NCBI GenBank assembly: GCA_027592785.1
Contig: JAQCLD010000011.1
Coordinates: 1-61,861, forward strand
DNA length: 61,861 bases
From: Acidobacteriota bacterium
GTDB lineage: Bacteria; Acidobacteriota; Terriglobia; Bryobacterales; UBA6623
Direction: 5' to 3'
A program made the position numbers and the translations under genes. A model generated the notes under the pieces. That model was not told the DNA's origin. It saw nothing but the letters and a program-made list of their open reading frames with translations, and made no database searches. This document shows, piece after piece, positions 17,091-26,348 of the stretch (position 1 is the first letter of the stretch; every line of letters begins with the position of its first letter).

Positions 17091-18239
17091 TTATCCGGTG
17101 TGGCGCAGGGCCTCGGTGATGCGCATGTTGGAGGCGGACATGGCGGGGACGAGGGCACTGAGAACGCCAATGACCACGGCGGCGCCGATGCAAATAGGGA
17201 TGCTCCAGAGCGGCAAGCTGAGCGACATGCCGTACGCGGCCATAACCGAGCCCGCGCCCTTTGCTATGAACCACGCGGCTGCCACGCCGATCACTCCTCC
17301 CACCGCCGACAGTAACGCCGCCTCTGACAAGATCAACCAAAACACAGCCCCCGAGCGGAAGCCTAGCGTCTTGAGTACGCCGACTTCGCGTATGCGCTCC
17401 CGCACGGACATGGCCATGGTGTTCGCCGACACCAGCATGATGGTGAAAACGATAGCGCCGGCGATGCTCATCAGAAAGAGTTTAATGTTGCCGATCTGGT
17501 TGATGAACGACAGCTGGAAGGCGGCTTCGGTCTCGGTCTTCGTCGGCGCAGGCGCGTTGCGAAAGTGGTCGTCGATCGCCGTCGCAACTTGCGGTACGAC
17601 CTCGGGGCTCGTCGCACGGATGCCGAAGAATCCAACCATCCCGCCCCATTCCGTCGGTAAACTCTCTTCGAGGTACTTCTGGTGGAAGAACGTCAGGTCG
17701 TCGTTCGGCCCATGGAAGATCGCCCGAATCGTCACCTCGATATCGAAGGGATAGATGTCGCCCTGAATGGTGATGCGTTGTCCTAGCTTCAGGCCGACGC
17801 GTTCCGCGGTTCTGGCTCCGACGGCCATGCCTTGGCGATCGTCAATGAAATCTTGCAATTGGTCGGCGGGGACCTCGAACTCGCCGTAGAGATCGAAGAT
17901 ATTCTGCGGATCGACGGCGAATCGCGAAAAGAAGTGTTCCGGCCGGCTGTCGATGTAAATGCCGCCAAACCAGTTCTGCGGCGCGACCACTTCGACTCCG
18001 GGGATTGCCGCGATTTGCTCGGTGTAGTACTTGGGCATCGCCTGGGTGAGTGATACCTTGTGCCGCGTGATCAGCCTTTGCGCCTGGTCGGTCGATGCGC
18101 TTGTGAAGTAGAACGATGCGTAGACGGCGAAAAGGATGCCGAGCAGGAAGAGGGAGACGGCGACGCTCAGGATGGTAAGCAGCGTTCGCCGCATATTACG
18201 GAAGAGGTTCTTCGCTACATAGGGCAACAGCTTGAGCAT
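17091..18239 (-). CDS. FtsX-type ABC transporter permease (MacB-like) 1
   Basis: 382 residues, first gene of the export operon. Same plan as its neighbour: N-terminal membrane segment, extracytoplasmic domain with 'VRAIFHGPNDDLTFFHQKYLEE' region, and three C-terminal segments around 'SVRERIREVGVLKTLGFRSGAV'. The 165 bp upstream separate it from the divergent YHS gene and should hold both promoters, though I see no clear -35/-10 pair. Confidence 0.92.
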   Translation of the reverse strand: MLKLLPYVAKNLFRNMRRTLLTILSVAVSLFLLGILFAVYASFYFTSASTDQAQRLITRHKVSLTQAMPKYYTEQIAAIPGVEVVAPQNWFGGIYIDSRPEHFFSRFAVDPQNIFDLYGEFEVPADQLQDFIDDRQGMAVGARTAERVGLKLGQRITIQGDIYPFDIEVTIRAIFHGPNDDLTFFHQKYLEESLPTEWGGMVGFFGIRATSPEVVPQVATAIDDHFRNAPAPTKTETEAAFQLSFINQIGNIKLFLMSIAGAIVFTIMLVSANTMAMSVRERIREVGVLKTLGFRSGAVFWLILSEAALLSAVGGVIGVAAAWFIAKGAGSVMAAYGMSLSLPLWSIPICIGAAVVIGVLSALVPAMSASNMRITEALRHTG

Positions 18240-18404
18240 TTCGATCCTCCCCGCGTAACCGACAAGGCCATTTTAGCGAAGGGCGGCCGCGGCCCGGAAC
18301 CTGTGTAACATTCGCGGCGCGGCGGGACTTCCGCGCGGCGCGACCCGAACACAAGTCATGAGAGCGGCAAAGTGCTGCTCGATTGAATAGGAGATTAGAG
18401 ACAC

Positions 18405-18854
18405 ATGCGCAAGTTCGCTTTCCCCGCCATTTTGACGATTGTCTTGGCATTTGCCTCGGTGCTCGTCGCTCAGAAGATGAGCGAGCCGGCTATCGGCGGC
18501 TATTGCCCGGTCGCCTACAAGGCCGCCAACAAGCCCATCAAGGGCGACGCCAAGTATTCGAGCATGCACAACGGCGACACGTTCTGGTTCGTCAATGCCG
18601 ACGCCAAGGCAATGTACGACAAAGACCCTGCCGGTTACACGCCGGAGTATCACAACTACTGCGCCACAGGCGTTGCCAAGGGCATGAAGCTCGAGTCCGA
18701 TCCGACGGCATTCACCGTATACGAGGGCAAGACGTACTTGTTCTCAAACAAAGAGGCCAAAGCGATGTTCGACAAAGAGAAGGCCAAGATGGTCGCCGAT
18801 GCGGACAAGAATTGGCCGAGCGTAATGGGCAAGGCTGTCATGAAGATGAAGTAG
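18405..18854 (+). CDS. Secreted YHS domain protein
   Basis: 149 residues. Signal peptide 'ILTIVLAFASVLVA' then a duplicated pattern typical of YHS domains: 'GGYCPVAYKAANKPIKGDA' with 'TFWFVNADAKAMYDKDP', and 'YHNYCATGVAKGMK' with 'TYLFSNKEAKAMFDKEK'. YHS domains are small metal-binding (often heavy metal) modules. Spaced Cys and His in each half could bind one metal ion. Preceded by a purine-rich GGAGATTAG site. Convergent with mnmE. Confidence 0.85.
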   Translation: MRKFAFPAILTIVLAFASVLVAQKMSEPAIGGYCPVAYKAANKPIKGDAKYSSMHNGDTFWFVNADAKAMYDKDPAGYTPEYHNYCATGVAKGMKLESDPTAFTVYEGKTYLFSNKEAKAMFDKEKAKMVADADKNWPSVMGKAVMKMK

Positions 18855-18863
18855 GCCGCCATG

Positions 18864-18889
18864 AGGGGCTGCCGGTCGCGGTGGCCCCT
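18864..18889. terminator. Candidate bidirectional hairpin terminator
   Basis: Symmetric stem: AGGGGC and GCCCCT flank an inner CCG-GTCG-CGG hairpin with TG/TG internal bulges. It sits between the convergent YHS and mnmE genes, touching the mnmE stop. The T-run is short (TTACTT on the plus strand), so termination strength is uncertain. Confidence 0.35.
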
Positions 18890-20247
18890 TACTTCCCAAT
18901 GCAGAAGGTCGAGAAGATATTGGCGAGAATGTCGTCTACGGTCGTTGCACCGGTGACGGCGTCGATGGGCCGCAGGGCGCTGTAAAGGTCGAGCAGCAAC
19001 ATTTCATGCGGGACTTGGCTGCCGATGGCAGTCTTCGCGTCGTCCAGCGCTGCTAGTGATTCCCGTAGCAGACCTTCATGACGCAGGCTGGTGATGAAGG
19101 CGCCTTCTTGTTCGCGAACCGGGGCGGCCTTGTCGCGAATCGCCTGGCGCAGGGCGTCGATCCCTTCACCGGTTGCAGCAGAGACTGGAGTGTAGGCGCC
19201 GGCGTCGGCGGCATTCTTGGGCAAGTCGCATTTGTTGCCGACGGCGATGCCTTGTCCGCTGGCGTGCGCTTTGTGGAGCAGCTCGCGGTCAGTCTCGTCG
19301 AACGCTTGCGACAAATCGAAGACGGCCAGAACGATGTCGGCGTCGGCGAGGGCGGACCAGCTGCGCTCGACGCCCTCGGCTTCGATGATGTCGGACGTGG
19401 CGCGAATACCGGCGGTGTCGAGCAGCTTGAGCGGAATGCCGTCGATCTCGGCGAACTCGCTCACGACGTCGCGTGTGGTGCCGGCGGCGGCGGTCACGAT
19501 GGAGCGCTCTTGCTGAAGAAGCCGATTGAAGAGGCTCGACTTGCCGACGTTGGGCTTGCCGAGGATCGCCAGCGTCAACCCGCCGCGTACGACTTTGCCG
19601 TAGCGGAAACCTTCCGCGAGGGCCTGGATTCCTTTATGCACGGGCGCTAGGCGTTGCAGTAGTTCGGCGTTGCCGGCTACATCGATATCGTCTTCGGCGA
19701 AGTCGATGCCGGCTTCGAGCAGGGCGATCAAGTCGAGCAGCTGCTTCTTGAGAGGCGTGATACGCCGTGAGAGAGCGCCGTCTAACTGTTGCGTGGCGAC
19801 GCGGGCTTGGTAAACGGTTGTAGCGTCGATCAAGTCGCGAACGGCTTCGGCTTGAGCGAGGTCGAGGCGTCCGTTCTTGAAGGCGCGCAGGGTGAATTCG
19901 CCGGGCTCGGCCAGACGGGCGCCGCTGGCGATCGCCCGTTCCAAGGCTAGCCTCAAGACAGGCGGCGAACCGTGGCAAGAGATCTCGACGACATCCTCGG
20001 CGGTGTAGCTGTTCGGCTTGGGGAAGAGTGTGGCCAGCGTCTCGTCGACCTTGTGGCCCTGCTCGTCAATCAGTTCGGCGAGGGAGGCGCGGCGCGGCTT
20101 GAGGCCTTCATCACCGAGGCGCAGGATCTGATTCGCGATGCGCCGAGCGTCCTTGCCCGAGAGACGCACAACGCCGATGCCGCCGCGGCCCGGAGGGGTC
20201 GAGACGGCGACGATCGTGTCGTCTTGATGGACGGACTCGGGAATCAT
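18889..20247 (-). CDS. mnmE: tRNA uridine-5-carboxymethylaminomethyl modification GTPase
   Basis: 452 residues. N-terminal folate-binding domain '[22 protein letters not shown]', helical domain, G domain with G1 'GKPNVGKSS' near 228, G3 'DTAG', G4 'NKCD', and the obligatory C-terminal 'FCIGK' (Cys of the CxGK motif). With MnmG it modifies wobble uridine of several tRNAs. MnmG is not in the window. mnmE is often near the origin in other bacteria; here it lies about 8 kb from the GC-skew switch. Confidence 0.97.
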   Translation of the reverse strand: MIPESVHQDDTIVAVSTPPGRGGIGVVRLSGKDARRIANQILRLGDEGLKPRRASLAELIDEQGHKVDETLATLFPKPNSYTAEDVVEISCHGSPPVLRLALERAIASGARLAEPGEFTLRAFKNGRLDLAQAEAVRDLIDATTVYQARVATQQLDGALSRRITPLKKQLLDLIALLEAGIDFAEDDIDVAGNAELLQRLAPVHKGIQALAEGFRYGKVVRGGLTLAILGKPNVGKSSLFNRLLQQERSIVTAAAGTTRDVVSEFAEIDGIPLKLLDTAGIRATSDIIEAEGVERSWSALADADIVLAVFDLSQAFDETDRELLHKAHASGQGIAVGNKCDLPKNAADAGAYTPVSAATGEGIDALRQAIRDKAAPVREQEGAFITSLRHEGLLRESLAALDDAKTAIGSQVPHEMLLLDLYSALRPIDAVTGATTVDDILANIFSTFCIGK

Positions 20248-20262
20248 TTCGACGAGGGCGGC

Positions 20263-20802
20263 CTACCAGCCCATGCGCTGACGCAGTGCGGAGATGTGCG
20301 TCACGTGGTGGCGACCGTGCCAAGCGTAGCAGCTCGTATAGGCGCCGATGGACAGCTCGCCGATCTCGGGATGGAGCAGGCGACGGTCGAGCCCGGCTTG
20401 GTCCAAGCTGCGCAGCATACGCACCCAGCGGTTGTACAGGGCGTCGAGCAGAGTTAGCGAGATGTCGATCGGCGCGGACTTGGCGTCGTCCAGTTCGGCC
20501 CAAATGGCTTCGTTGTAGGGCTGAGCGACCGGCATGGCCCCGGTGGCGGTCGCGGCGTGTTTGAAGCGCACGTAGGCGTTGATGTGGCTGTCGGGCAAGT
20601 GATGGACGACCTGCCGAACGGTCCAGCCGCCTTCGCGGTAGGGTGTGTCGAGTTGCTTGTCGTTCAAGCCTTCGACGGCTTCGCGCAGTTCGGCGGGCGC
20701 GACGGCGATTTCGTCGATCCAGATGCGGGCTTGGTCGTAAGCGATGTCGTTTTCGGGCCTTTGCCAGCGCCCGATCGGGTAGCGTAGTTGATCGAGTTCC
20801 AT
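20263..20802 (-). CDS. YfiT/DinB-superfamily protein (putative bacillithiol-type transferase)
   Basis: 179 residues. Starts at 'MELDQLRYPIGRW', close to the Bacillus YfiT opening; conserved His ligands are in 'VVHHLPDSH' and 'AWHGRHHVTHI', which bind a divalent metal in the four-helix DinB fold. YfiT-like proteins are metal-dependent hydrolases or thiol S-transferases. ATG at 20802 overlaps the stop of the acetyltransferase gene by one base (TGATG), a coupling signal; it lies 15 bp before mnmE on the same strand. Confidence 0.88.
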   Translation of the reverse strand: MELDQLRYPIGRWQRPENDIAYDQARIWIDEIAVAPAELREAVEGLNDKQLDTPYREGGWTVRQVVHHLPDSHINAYVRFKHAATATGAMPVAQPYNEAIWAELDDAKSAPIDISLTLLDALYNRWVRMLRSLDQAGLDRRLLHPEIGELSIGAYTSCYAWHGRHHVTHISALRQRMGW

Positions 20803-21317
20803 CAGTCTATAATCGCGCTTTCGTGCTCGCGGTCGAGGATGGCCATGATCAGCACGGACTCGTAGCTGTCCGGGCCTTTGACGCACTCGCGGAGCGTGCC
20901 CTCTTCGACGAAGCCTTCGGAGCGGTAGACCGCTCGAGCACGGGCGTTTAAGTCTTTTACGTCCAGCCAGAGGCGGTGGGCTTCAAGGTCGTCGAACACG
21001 TATCGTTTCAGAAGCCGAATGGCTTGCCTCCCGTAGCCCTGCCCTGGGGGATCCACGACGATTCGCAGGAACTCGATACTCCTATCAGCGGAGTCGATTC
21101 CGGCCAGCAGTATGAAGCCCACCGGCTGTCCCGTCTCGACGGACTCGACGATCGCGTGCAGTCGCCCGGGCTCCTCCAGGGCCTGCTTGTGCTGGGCCCT
21201 GGTCCATTCACCGACGAACCGGTTCCGTGCGGCGGCGTGCTCGATTGATACGACGTAGTCGAGGTCGGCCTCAGTCATGCGCCGGAGCTTCACCGCGTCT
21301 GAGCTGGCGAGAATCAT
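20802..21317 (-). CDS. GNAT family N-acetyltransferase (RimJ/RimL-like)
   Basis: 171 residues. The acetyl-CoA motif A is 'FLRIVVDPPGQGYGRQAIRLL', followed by 'LWLDVKDLNARARAVYRSEGF', which is typical of RimJ/RimL-type acetyltransferases of amines or N-termini. Substrate unknown. Two bases separate it from the YD-repeat-like gene upstream, so it belongs to the same minus-strand run ending with mnmE. Confidence 0.88.
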   Translation of the reverse strand: MILASSDAVKLRRMTEADLDYVVSIEHAAARNRFVGEWTRAQHKQALEEPGRLHAIVESVETGQPVGFILLAGIDSADRSIEFLRIVVDPPGQGYGRQAIRLLKRYVFDDLEAHRLWLDVKDLNARARAVYRSEGFVEEGTLRECVKGPDSYESVLIMAILDREHESAIID

Positions 21318-21319
21318 CT

Positions 21320-22225
21320 CTAATCGTAATAGTCGATCAGGCGGGTCGAGGTGGACTCATGGGCCTCGCCTTCGCTGCCTTGGGAGTAGTTTCGCGACAC
21401 ACGGCGAATCCAATTGTCCCGAGCATCGTATTCGTACTCACACTCGGTGACGCTCAAGGTTGACGGTTCGACCATCTCCCTGAGCTCCTCGAGACTACCG
21501 CTGAATCCACGATGCATGGATTCCATCGTCTGGCGAGAAATGTCGCCGCGTTCGTTGTACTCGCGGCGAACGGTTTCGTCCACGATGGGCGGGAATACGC
21601 TGCGTTGTTCCACCTCGCGCCCCTGTTGGTAGTAACGGTAAGTGACGCGGCGGCCCGCCCCCTGGCCCATCAACGAAGCGAGCACGTCCACCACTGCGGC
21701 CGGGGCCTCAGCTCGCAGTCCCTCCACAATCGGATTTACGTCCCCAAAGGTTTGGTTCTCCTCGATCAACAGGCCAGCTTCATCGTAGATGTACTGGATG
21801 GTCGACAGAAGTTTGCCCTCCTTGTCGAGAAAGCTGATAAGGGTTTTGCGGTCCGTCGAGTCGTATTCCTCCCTGCGGGACGCCGCGCCGTGCATGCCGA
21901 CGGTCATGTCGTAGTGCAGCTTGACACCCTCAATAGTCGTCGGCAGATCGACCAGCGAGACGATATGCACGCGGCCGCCGTCGGGCTTTTGCTCAACCAG
22001 CGTTGGTTGGGCCGCAATGCCGCCGAGGTTCTGCCCTTCGATTCGGATGAGCTTGCCCTCGTCGTAAACGTGTCGCGAAACGGACCTCTTGCCTTCGCCG
22101 TACTCCGACTCCACGCCGGTCATTCGGCCTGAGGCATCGTAGTAGTTCGACATGCGGCTCACATAGCCATTAGATCCCTGGCTTTCCCACAGCGTGACGC
22201 GGCCTTCACGGTCGTACTCGGTCAC
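21320..22225 (-). CDS. YD-repeat-like protein, apparent 5' truncation
   Basis: 301 residues from GTG 22225. Repeated 'EYDxxGR', 'YYDASGRM', 'HVYDEGK', 'YIYDEAGLL', 'EYNERGDI' and 'YEYDARDNW' units are those of RHS/YD-repeat beta shells. No signal peptide is found. The frame stays open upstream for 28 further codons that read naturally ('ALEYRRAPERPFRKYP'), to a TAA inside the deacetylase 3' end, without a standard start codon other than the GTG used. The N-terminus may therefore have been lost or fused away. Function unknown. Confidence 0.6.
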   Translation of the reverse strand: MTEYDREGRVTLWESQGSNGYVSRMSNYYDASGRMTGVESEYGEGKRSVSRHVYDEGKLIRIEGQNLGGIAAQPTLVEQKPDGGRVHIVSLVDLPTTIEGVKLHYDMTVGMHGAASRREEYDSTDRKTLISFLDKEGKLLSTIQYIYDEAGLLIEENQTFGDVNPIVEGLRAEAPAAVVDVLASLMGQGAGRRVTYRYYQQGREVEQRSVFPPIVDETVRREYNERGDISRQTMESMHRGFSGSLEELREMVEPSTLSVTECEYEYDARDNWIRRVSRNYSQGSEGEAHESTSTRLIDYYD

Positions 22226-22308
22226 TGTTCGACACGCCGAACGGGGCCACGGGTACTTCCGAAAGGGTCGCTCTGGGGCACGTCGGTATTCTAGGGCGCC
22301 GCCGTCGA

Positions 22309-23202
22309 TTATCGGCAGAACTTATCGAGTTGATCCTCGTAGGCGTCATCGGGATGCCGCGCGTAGCTCAGCTTCTTTGCCAACGCCATCTGCATCAATA
22401 GCGTCTCGCCGCGCGTGGTGGCGACATCTGGGTCGCTGTCGTACGCCGTGTCGCTGTGCGCTTCGGCCAGCGGGATGACCTTGAAATCCAAGTCATCCAG
22501 CAACTCGAGTAGATCCGGCAGCATCAGCCCGGTGAAGGCTCCGATGTGCAGCAACATCGTATGCTTCATGTCGCGGTCGAACAGCAGCCTCGAAAGCTCC
22601 TGGCCGGCGTCGAGCGAATCTTCCGCAGCCTCCAGGTAGAGCGATTTCAGTTCTTCGACAGCCTGCTGGTCTTCGTTTGCCATGCAGCGCGCGTAGGGTG
22701 CGTTCCACATGTAGTCGCCAAAATCGATGGTGACTTGCGCCGTGCGATAACCCTTCTGCTTGAGATAGGCGCGGATCTCGCGACGTTTCTCAACCGTGTC
22801 GCCCTCACGCAGGTAGGGATAACGGAACCACTTCCAGTTCTGGCCCTCCATCAGCTGTGGGAGCGCGGCTTCGTTCTGGTCGATGTCGCGTTTGAAGTCC
22901 TCGGTGTTATTGCCGTGAAGATCCATGTGGGAATAGGAATGGCTCGCGAGCGGGAACCCGCCGTCGCGCCAAATCCGCAACACCTCGTTCCGTGCGGCGT
23001 CGCCGTCGGCTCTGCCGGCGTTCATGAATCCATAGAATTCGACGCTGGCGGGTTTGAGGGCGGCGACGAACGTTCGCGCCACGTCAACTCGTGTGACTCC
23101 GGGCGGGAGATTGCCGTGGTTGGGCAGATCGTCAAAGGTAAGGGCGATCTCCTGCGCGGTGAGGCTGACGGCAAAAAGGGTGAGTAGCAGTAGGCGAGTC
23201 AT
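22309..23202 (-). CDS. Secreted polysaccharide deacetylase (NodB domain)
   Basis: 297 residues. Signal peptide 'LLLLTLFAVSLTAQ', NodB motif 1 'ALTFDDLP' (catalytic base and metal Asp), motif 2 'HSYSHMDLH' (metal His), motif 3 'RYPYLREGD'. Removes N- or O-acetyl groups from a cell-surface or imported polysaccharide. The C-terminal region is unusually acidic ('LLELLDDLDF'). Divergent by 54 bp from the acetyltransferase gene to the right. Confidence 0.92.
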   Translation of the reverse strand: MTRLLLLTLFAVSLTAQEIALTFDDLPNHGNLPPGVTRVDVARTFVAALKPASVEFYGFMNAGRADGDAARNEVLRIWRDGGFPLASHSYSHMDLHGNNTEDFKRDIDQNEAALPQLMEGQNWKWFRYPYLREGDTVEKRREIRAYLKQKGYRTAQVTIDFGDYMWNAPYARCMANEDQQAVEELKSLYLEAAEDSLDAGQELSRLLFDRDMKHTMLLHIGAFTGLMLPDLLELLDDLDFKVIPLAEAHSDTAYDSDPDVATTRGETLLMQMALAKKLSYARHPDDAYEDQLDKFCR

Positions 23203-23256
23203 GGCTTTGAGAAGTTCAGTCTAGCGGTTCGCCGCCTCGGTTAGGCTGTAGGCAGA

Positions 23257-23775
23257 ATGAGCGCAGACATCACAGTTAGGCCTGTCAGTGTCGACGACGC
23301 CGAGCAGGTCATCGCGATCCTCAACCCCATCATCGTCGAGGGCCTCTACACGGTTTTCGATGAGCCAATATCTGTCGATGAGGAACGCGATTATATTCGC
23401 GGGCTGACCGAGCGAAGCGTTTTCTTGGTCGCCGAAAGTGCATCCGAAGGGGTCGTCGGCTTCCAATCCGTCGATGCCTTCCACGCACCCTATACCCGCG
23501 CCTTTGATCATGTCGGCGTCATCGGGACCTACGTCGCCGAGGCTTATCGGCGCCAGGGTGTCGCACGGGCTCTCTTCCCGCGCACATTCGCGGCCGCGAG
23601 TCAGGCTGCCTACGAGAAGATCTTCAGCTTTATCCGCGCTGATAACCTCGCCGCGCTGGCCGCCTATCGGTCACACGGTTTTACGGTGATCGGGACCGCC
23701 AAACAGCAAGCCAAACTCAACGGACGCTACATCGACGAGGTGCTCATCGAGAGAGCGCTAAACTTAACCTCATGA
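23257..23775 (+). CDS. GNAT family N-acetyltransferase
   Basis: 172 residues. Acetyl-CoA loop in 'GTYVAEAYRRQGVARALF' and 'FSFIRADNLAALAAYRSHGF', the latter typical of phosphinothricin- or amino-acid-type acetyltransferases. Its last codons overlap the start of the next gene (ATGA), indicating coupled translation with the VOC protein. Confidence 0.88.
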   Translation: MSADITVRPVSVDDAEQVIAILNPIIVEGLYTVFDEPISVDEERDYIRGLTERSVFLVAESASEGVVGFQSVDAFHAPYTRAFDHVGVIGTYVAEAYRRQGVARALFPRTFAAASQAAYEKIFSFIRADNLAALAAYRSHGFTVIGTAKQQAKLNGRYIDEVLIERALNLTS

Positions 23776-24128
23776 GCCAAGCCGAGCACGACCGCCGCAT
23801 CGACTACGTGGAGTTCGGAGCGACCGACATCGACGCGACCAAACGCTTCTATTCCGCCGTCTTCGGCTGGCAGTTTACCGACTACGGATCGGACTATACT
23901 GCGTTTCACGACGGCCGCCTCTCTGGCGGCTTCGCCAAAGTCAAGAGCGCCCCACGCAAGGGCGGGACGCTTGTCGTGATCTATGCCGTGGATCTGGAAG
24001 CGATGCAGGCGTCGATCCAGAGCGCCGGAGGCAGGATCACGAAGAAGACGTTCGCGTTCCCCGGAGGCCGCCGGTTTCAGTTCAAGGATCCCGGCGGGAA
24101 TGAGTTGGCGGTTTGGTCGGATCAGTAA
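23772..24128 (+). CDS. VOC family protein (glyoxalase/bleomycin-resistance fold)
   Basis: 118 residues, one vicinal-oxygen-chelate domain: 'IDYVEFGATDIDATKRFYSAVFGW', 'VIYAVDLEAMQASIQSAGG', 'GGRRFQFKDPGGNELAVWSD'. The conserved His of the first strand is replaced by Glu ('DYVEFG'), while the late Glu ('GNELAV') remains, so metal binding is not assured. Translationally coupled to the upstream acetyltransferase. Confidence 0.88.
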   Translation: MSQAEHDRRIDYVEFGATDIDATKRFYSAVFGWQFTDYGSDYTAFHDGRLSGGFAKVKSAPRKGGTLVVIYAVDLEAMQASIQSAGGRITKKTFAFPGGRRFQFKDPGGNELAVWSDQ

Positions 24129-24159
24129 GACGTCAAGCGGCTCAAGACCGGGGAGACAA

Positions 24160-24540
24160 CTACTCCTCGCCGCTCCAGATTGATCGACGACGCCGGATGT
24201 CTTCGAAGAATCGCTTCCAGTGTTCTTGAATCGCGATCTCCTCGTGGTTCTCGACCTGATCGCTGTATGCGGGGATTCTGCTCATGATCTCTGGGTCGGA
24301 TCCGGCGTAGCGATGTGAATCGCAGCACGCAGCGCCAATAACCGATATCGCCTGCTCTAATTCTTCCGGCGTTGCCGGCTGTTTCTTCCAAATACAGCTG
24401 CTCGCGCCTTCCGTCCATGCAATCAAGTCAGGGGCAACCTCGTGTGGCGCACCGCATATGATGCACTCGTCGTTGATCACGTAGAAATCGCCCGGTGCAG
24501 ACTCCGGGTGCGCTGCGTACTTCCGCTTCGGCTCGGCCAT
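24160..24540 (-). CDS. Ferredoxin-like protein with degenerate 4Fe-4S motif
   Basis: 126 residues. 'DFYVINDECIICGAPHEVAPDLI' lines up with a bacterial ferredoxin CxxCGxCxxxCP site, but cysteines 3 and 4 are Pro and Ala. Further cysteines occur at 'SSCIW' and 'GAACCDSHRYAG'. With three or four scattered cysteines it may bind another metal or none. No partner oxidoreductase is adjacent. It is divergent from the sigma factor gene. I recognise the pattern but not a defined family name. Confidence 0.6.
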   Translation of the reverse strand: MAEPKRKYAAHPESAPGDFYVINDECIICGAPHEVAPDLIAWTEGASSCIWKKQPATPEELEQAISVIGAACCDSHRYAGSDPEIMSRIPAYSDQVENHEEIAIQEHWKRFFEDIRRRRSIWSGEE

Positions 24541-24624
24541 GGCCTGATCTTACGCCGGGAAGCCGGCTTTTTTCTCTAGAACCTGTAAGAATATTCGCCC
24601 GGGCGCGACTGTCTTTAGCGAAAG

Positions 24625-25152
24625 GTGAAATTGGATACGGCTAAGCAAGACGGGCTGTACGAACAAGCTTCCGCTGAACACAGCGCAGCCGTGGCCCGAC
24701 TCGCCCGCGCCTATGAGGCGGACACGGACAAGCGCGCCGAATTGCGGCAAGAGATCCACATCGCTCTGTGGCGCAGCTTCGCCGGTTTCGATGGGCGCTG
24801 TTCGCTGCGGACGTGGGTTTATCGGGTGGCGCACAACACAGCGGCGACCCACGTCATCAAGAGCAAGCGCGCCAGGGCTAACGGTTTCGTCAGCTTGGAT
24901 GACCTGGAGGCGGAGCCCGCGAGCGCCTCAGCGGACGCCGACCGGCAGGCGGCTTTGGGCCGGCTGATGAGCTTAATCCAGCGCCTCAAGCCGCTCGACC
25001 GGCAGGTGATCTCGCTCTATCTCGAGGGCGAGGACGGCGCCTCGATCGGCGAGATTACTGGACTCTCCGCGGGGAATGTCGCCGTCAAGATTCATCGCAC
25101 TAAGGCTCTGTTGAGCCGTCAGTTTGAACAAGGAGGAAGCCATGCCGAATAA
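24625..25152 (+). CDS. ECF-type RNA polymerase sigma factor
   Basis: 175 residues from GTG. Region 2 'QEIHIALWRSFAGFDGRCSLRTWVYRVAHNTAATHV' and region 4 'RLKPLDRQVISLYLEGEDGASIGEITGLSAGNVAVKIHRTKALL' are standard for extracytoplasmic-function sigma factors. Its end overlaps the start of a membrane protein gene by 11 bp, the usual place for an anti-sigma factor, though that protein lacks a recognisable zinc-finger anti-sigma domain. Confidence 0.92.
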   Translation: MKLDTAKQDGLYEQASAEHSAAVARLARAYEADTDKRAELRQEIHIALWRSFAGFDGRCSLRTWVYRVAHNTAATHVIKSKRARANGFVSLDDLEAEPASASADADRQAALGRLMSLIQRLKPLDRQVISLYLEGEDGASIGEITGLSAGNVAVKIHRTKALLSRQFEQGGSHAE

Positions 25153-25717
25153 GCCGACTCCCATTAGTCCGGAAGAACTCTGGCAAAGCCAGCCCGAAGA
25201 GGAGATGAACATGACGCTCGCAACTATCCGCAGCAAAGCGCTGAAGTTTCAGAGGAAGATCAGCAATAGGAATCTCCGGGAGTATGTCGCAGCCGTGATT
25301 GTGACGGCCGCTTACGGTGCGTATATCGTCTATTTGCCAAACCTGCTACAGAAGATTGGCTCGGCCCTCGTTATCGCGGGCGTCTTCGTCGTCGTTTACT
25401 GGCTGCATCGGCACGGTTCTTCGAAGGACGTCCCCGTCGACTCGTCCGCGAGGGACTGCCTCGACTTTCACCGGCAGGAACTGACGCGGCAGCGAGACCT
25501 GTTGCGCCAGGTGGGTTCGCGCTACATCGGGCCGTTGGTCCCGGGCGGGGTGATATTCTTTGCCGGTACCTGGATGGAGGCCGTGGATGACGGTCGGGGA
25601 GCCATCGTCATGACGATCACCGCTCTGCTGGGGGCCACGGTCCTCGGAGGCGTCAACTGGCTCAACGTGCGCGCGGCGAACAAGCTCCAACGAGACATTG
25701 ATTCGCTGGGCGAGTAG
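25142..25717 (+). CDS. Membrane protein coupled to ECF sigma factor
   Basis: 191 residues. Starts at ATG 25142 after a strong AAGGAGG. A cytosolic N-terminal 60 residues is followed by two membrane segments near 70-110 ('[17 protein letters not shown]', '[12 protein letters not shown]'), a hydrophilic segment, and two more near 140-180. Position and coupling to the sigma gene suggest it governs sigma activity, but no HxxxCxxC motif is present and the role is inferred from context only. Confidence 0.75.
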   Translation: MPNKPTPISPEELWQSQPEEEMNMTLATIRSKALKFQRKISNRNLREYVAAVIVTAAYGAYIVYLPNLLQKIGSALVIAGVFVVVYWLHRHGSSKDVPVDSSARDCLDFHRQELTRQRDLLRQVGSRYIGPLVPGGVIFFAGTWMEAVDDGRGAIVMTITALLGATVLGGVNWLNVRAANKLQRDIDSLGE

Positions 25718-25781
25718 CTACGGTCATCCAACCCGCCGGAACCTCAGAATGGCGTACAATTCGGGGTTTACCAACCCCGTT

Positions 25782-26348
25782 ATGAGCATCAAAGCAGACA
25801 AGTGGATTCGTCGAATGGTCGAGGAGCACGGCATGATCGAGCCGTTTGAGCCGGGCCAGGTACGTTATGACGGAGATCGCAAATTGATCTCCTACGGCAC
25901 GTCCAGCTACGGCTACGACGGGCGCTGTTCGAACGAGTTCAAGATCTTCACCAACATCAATACGACCATCGTCGATCCGAAAGACTTCAACCCCAAAAGC
26001 CTGGTCGATTTAGTCGGCGATGAGTGCATCATTCCGCCGAACTCGTTTGCGCTGACTAGGACCGTGGAATACTTCCGCATCCCGCGCAACGTGCTCACCG
26101 TGTGCTTGGGCAAATCGACCTACGCGCGCTGCGGCATCATCGTCAACGTCACGCCGCTGGAGCCCGAGTGGGAAGGCCACGTGACGCTGGAGCTTTCGAA
26201 TACGACGCCGCTGCCGGCGAAGATTTACGCCAACGAGGGCGTGGCGCAGTTCCTGTTTTTTGAGTCGGATGAGGTCTGCGAAACCTCCTACAAAGACAGG
26301 GCAGGGAAGTACCAGGGCCAGCGCGGCGTAACGCTGCCGAAGACTTAA
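25782..26348 (+). CDS. dcd: dCTP deaminase
   Basis: 188 residues starting '[12 protein letters not shown]'. Deaminates dCTP to dUTP in thymidylate supply. Signatures: 'SSYGYDGR', '[44 protein letters not shown]' (catalytic Glu in 'TLELSN'), and '[15 protein letters not shown]' C-terminal lid. The open frame extends 28 codons upstream but homology begins here. Its TAA overlaps the stop of the convergent sulfatase gene. Confidence 0.95.
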   Translation: MSIKADKWIRRMVEEHGMIEPFEPGQVRYDGDRKLISYGTSSYGYDGRCSNEFKIFTNINTTIVDPKDFNPKSLVDLVGDECIIPPNSFALTRTVEYFRIPRNVLTVCLGKSTYARCGIIVNVTPLEPEWEGHVTLELSNTTPLPAKIYANEGVAQFLFFESDEVCETSYKDRAGKYQGQRGVTLPKT

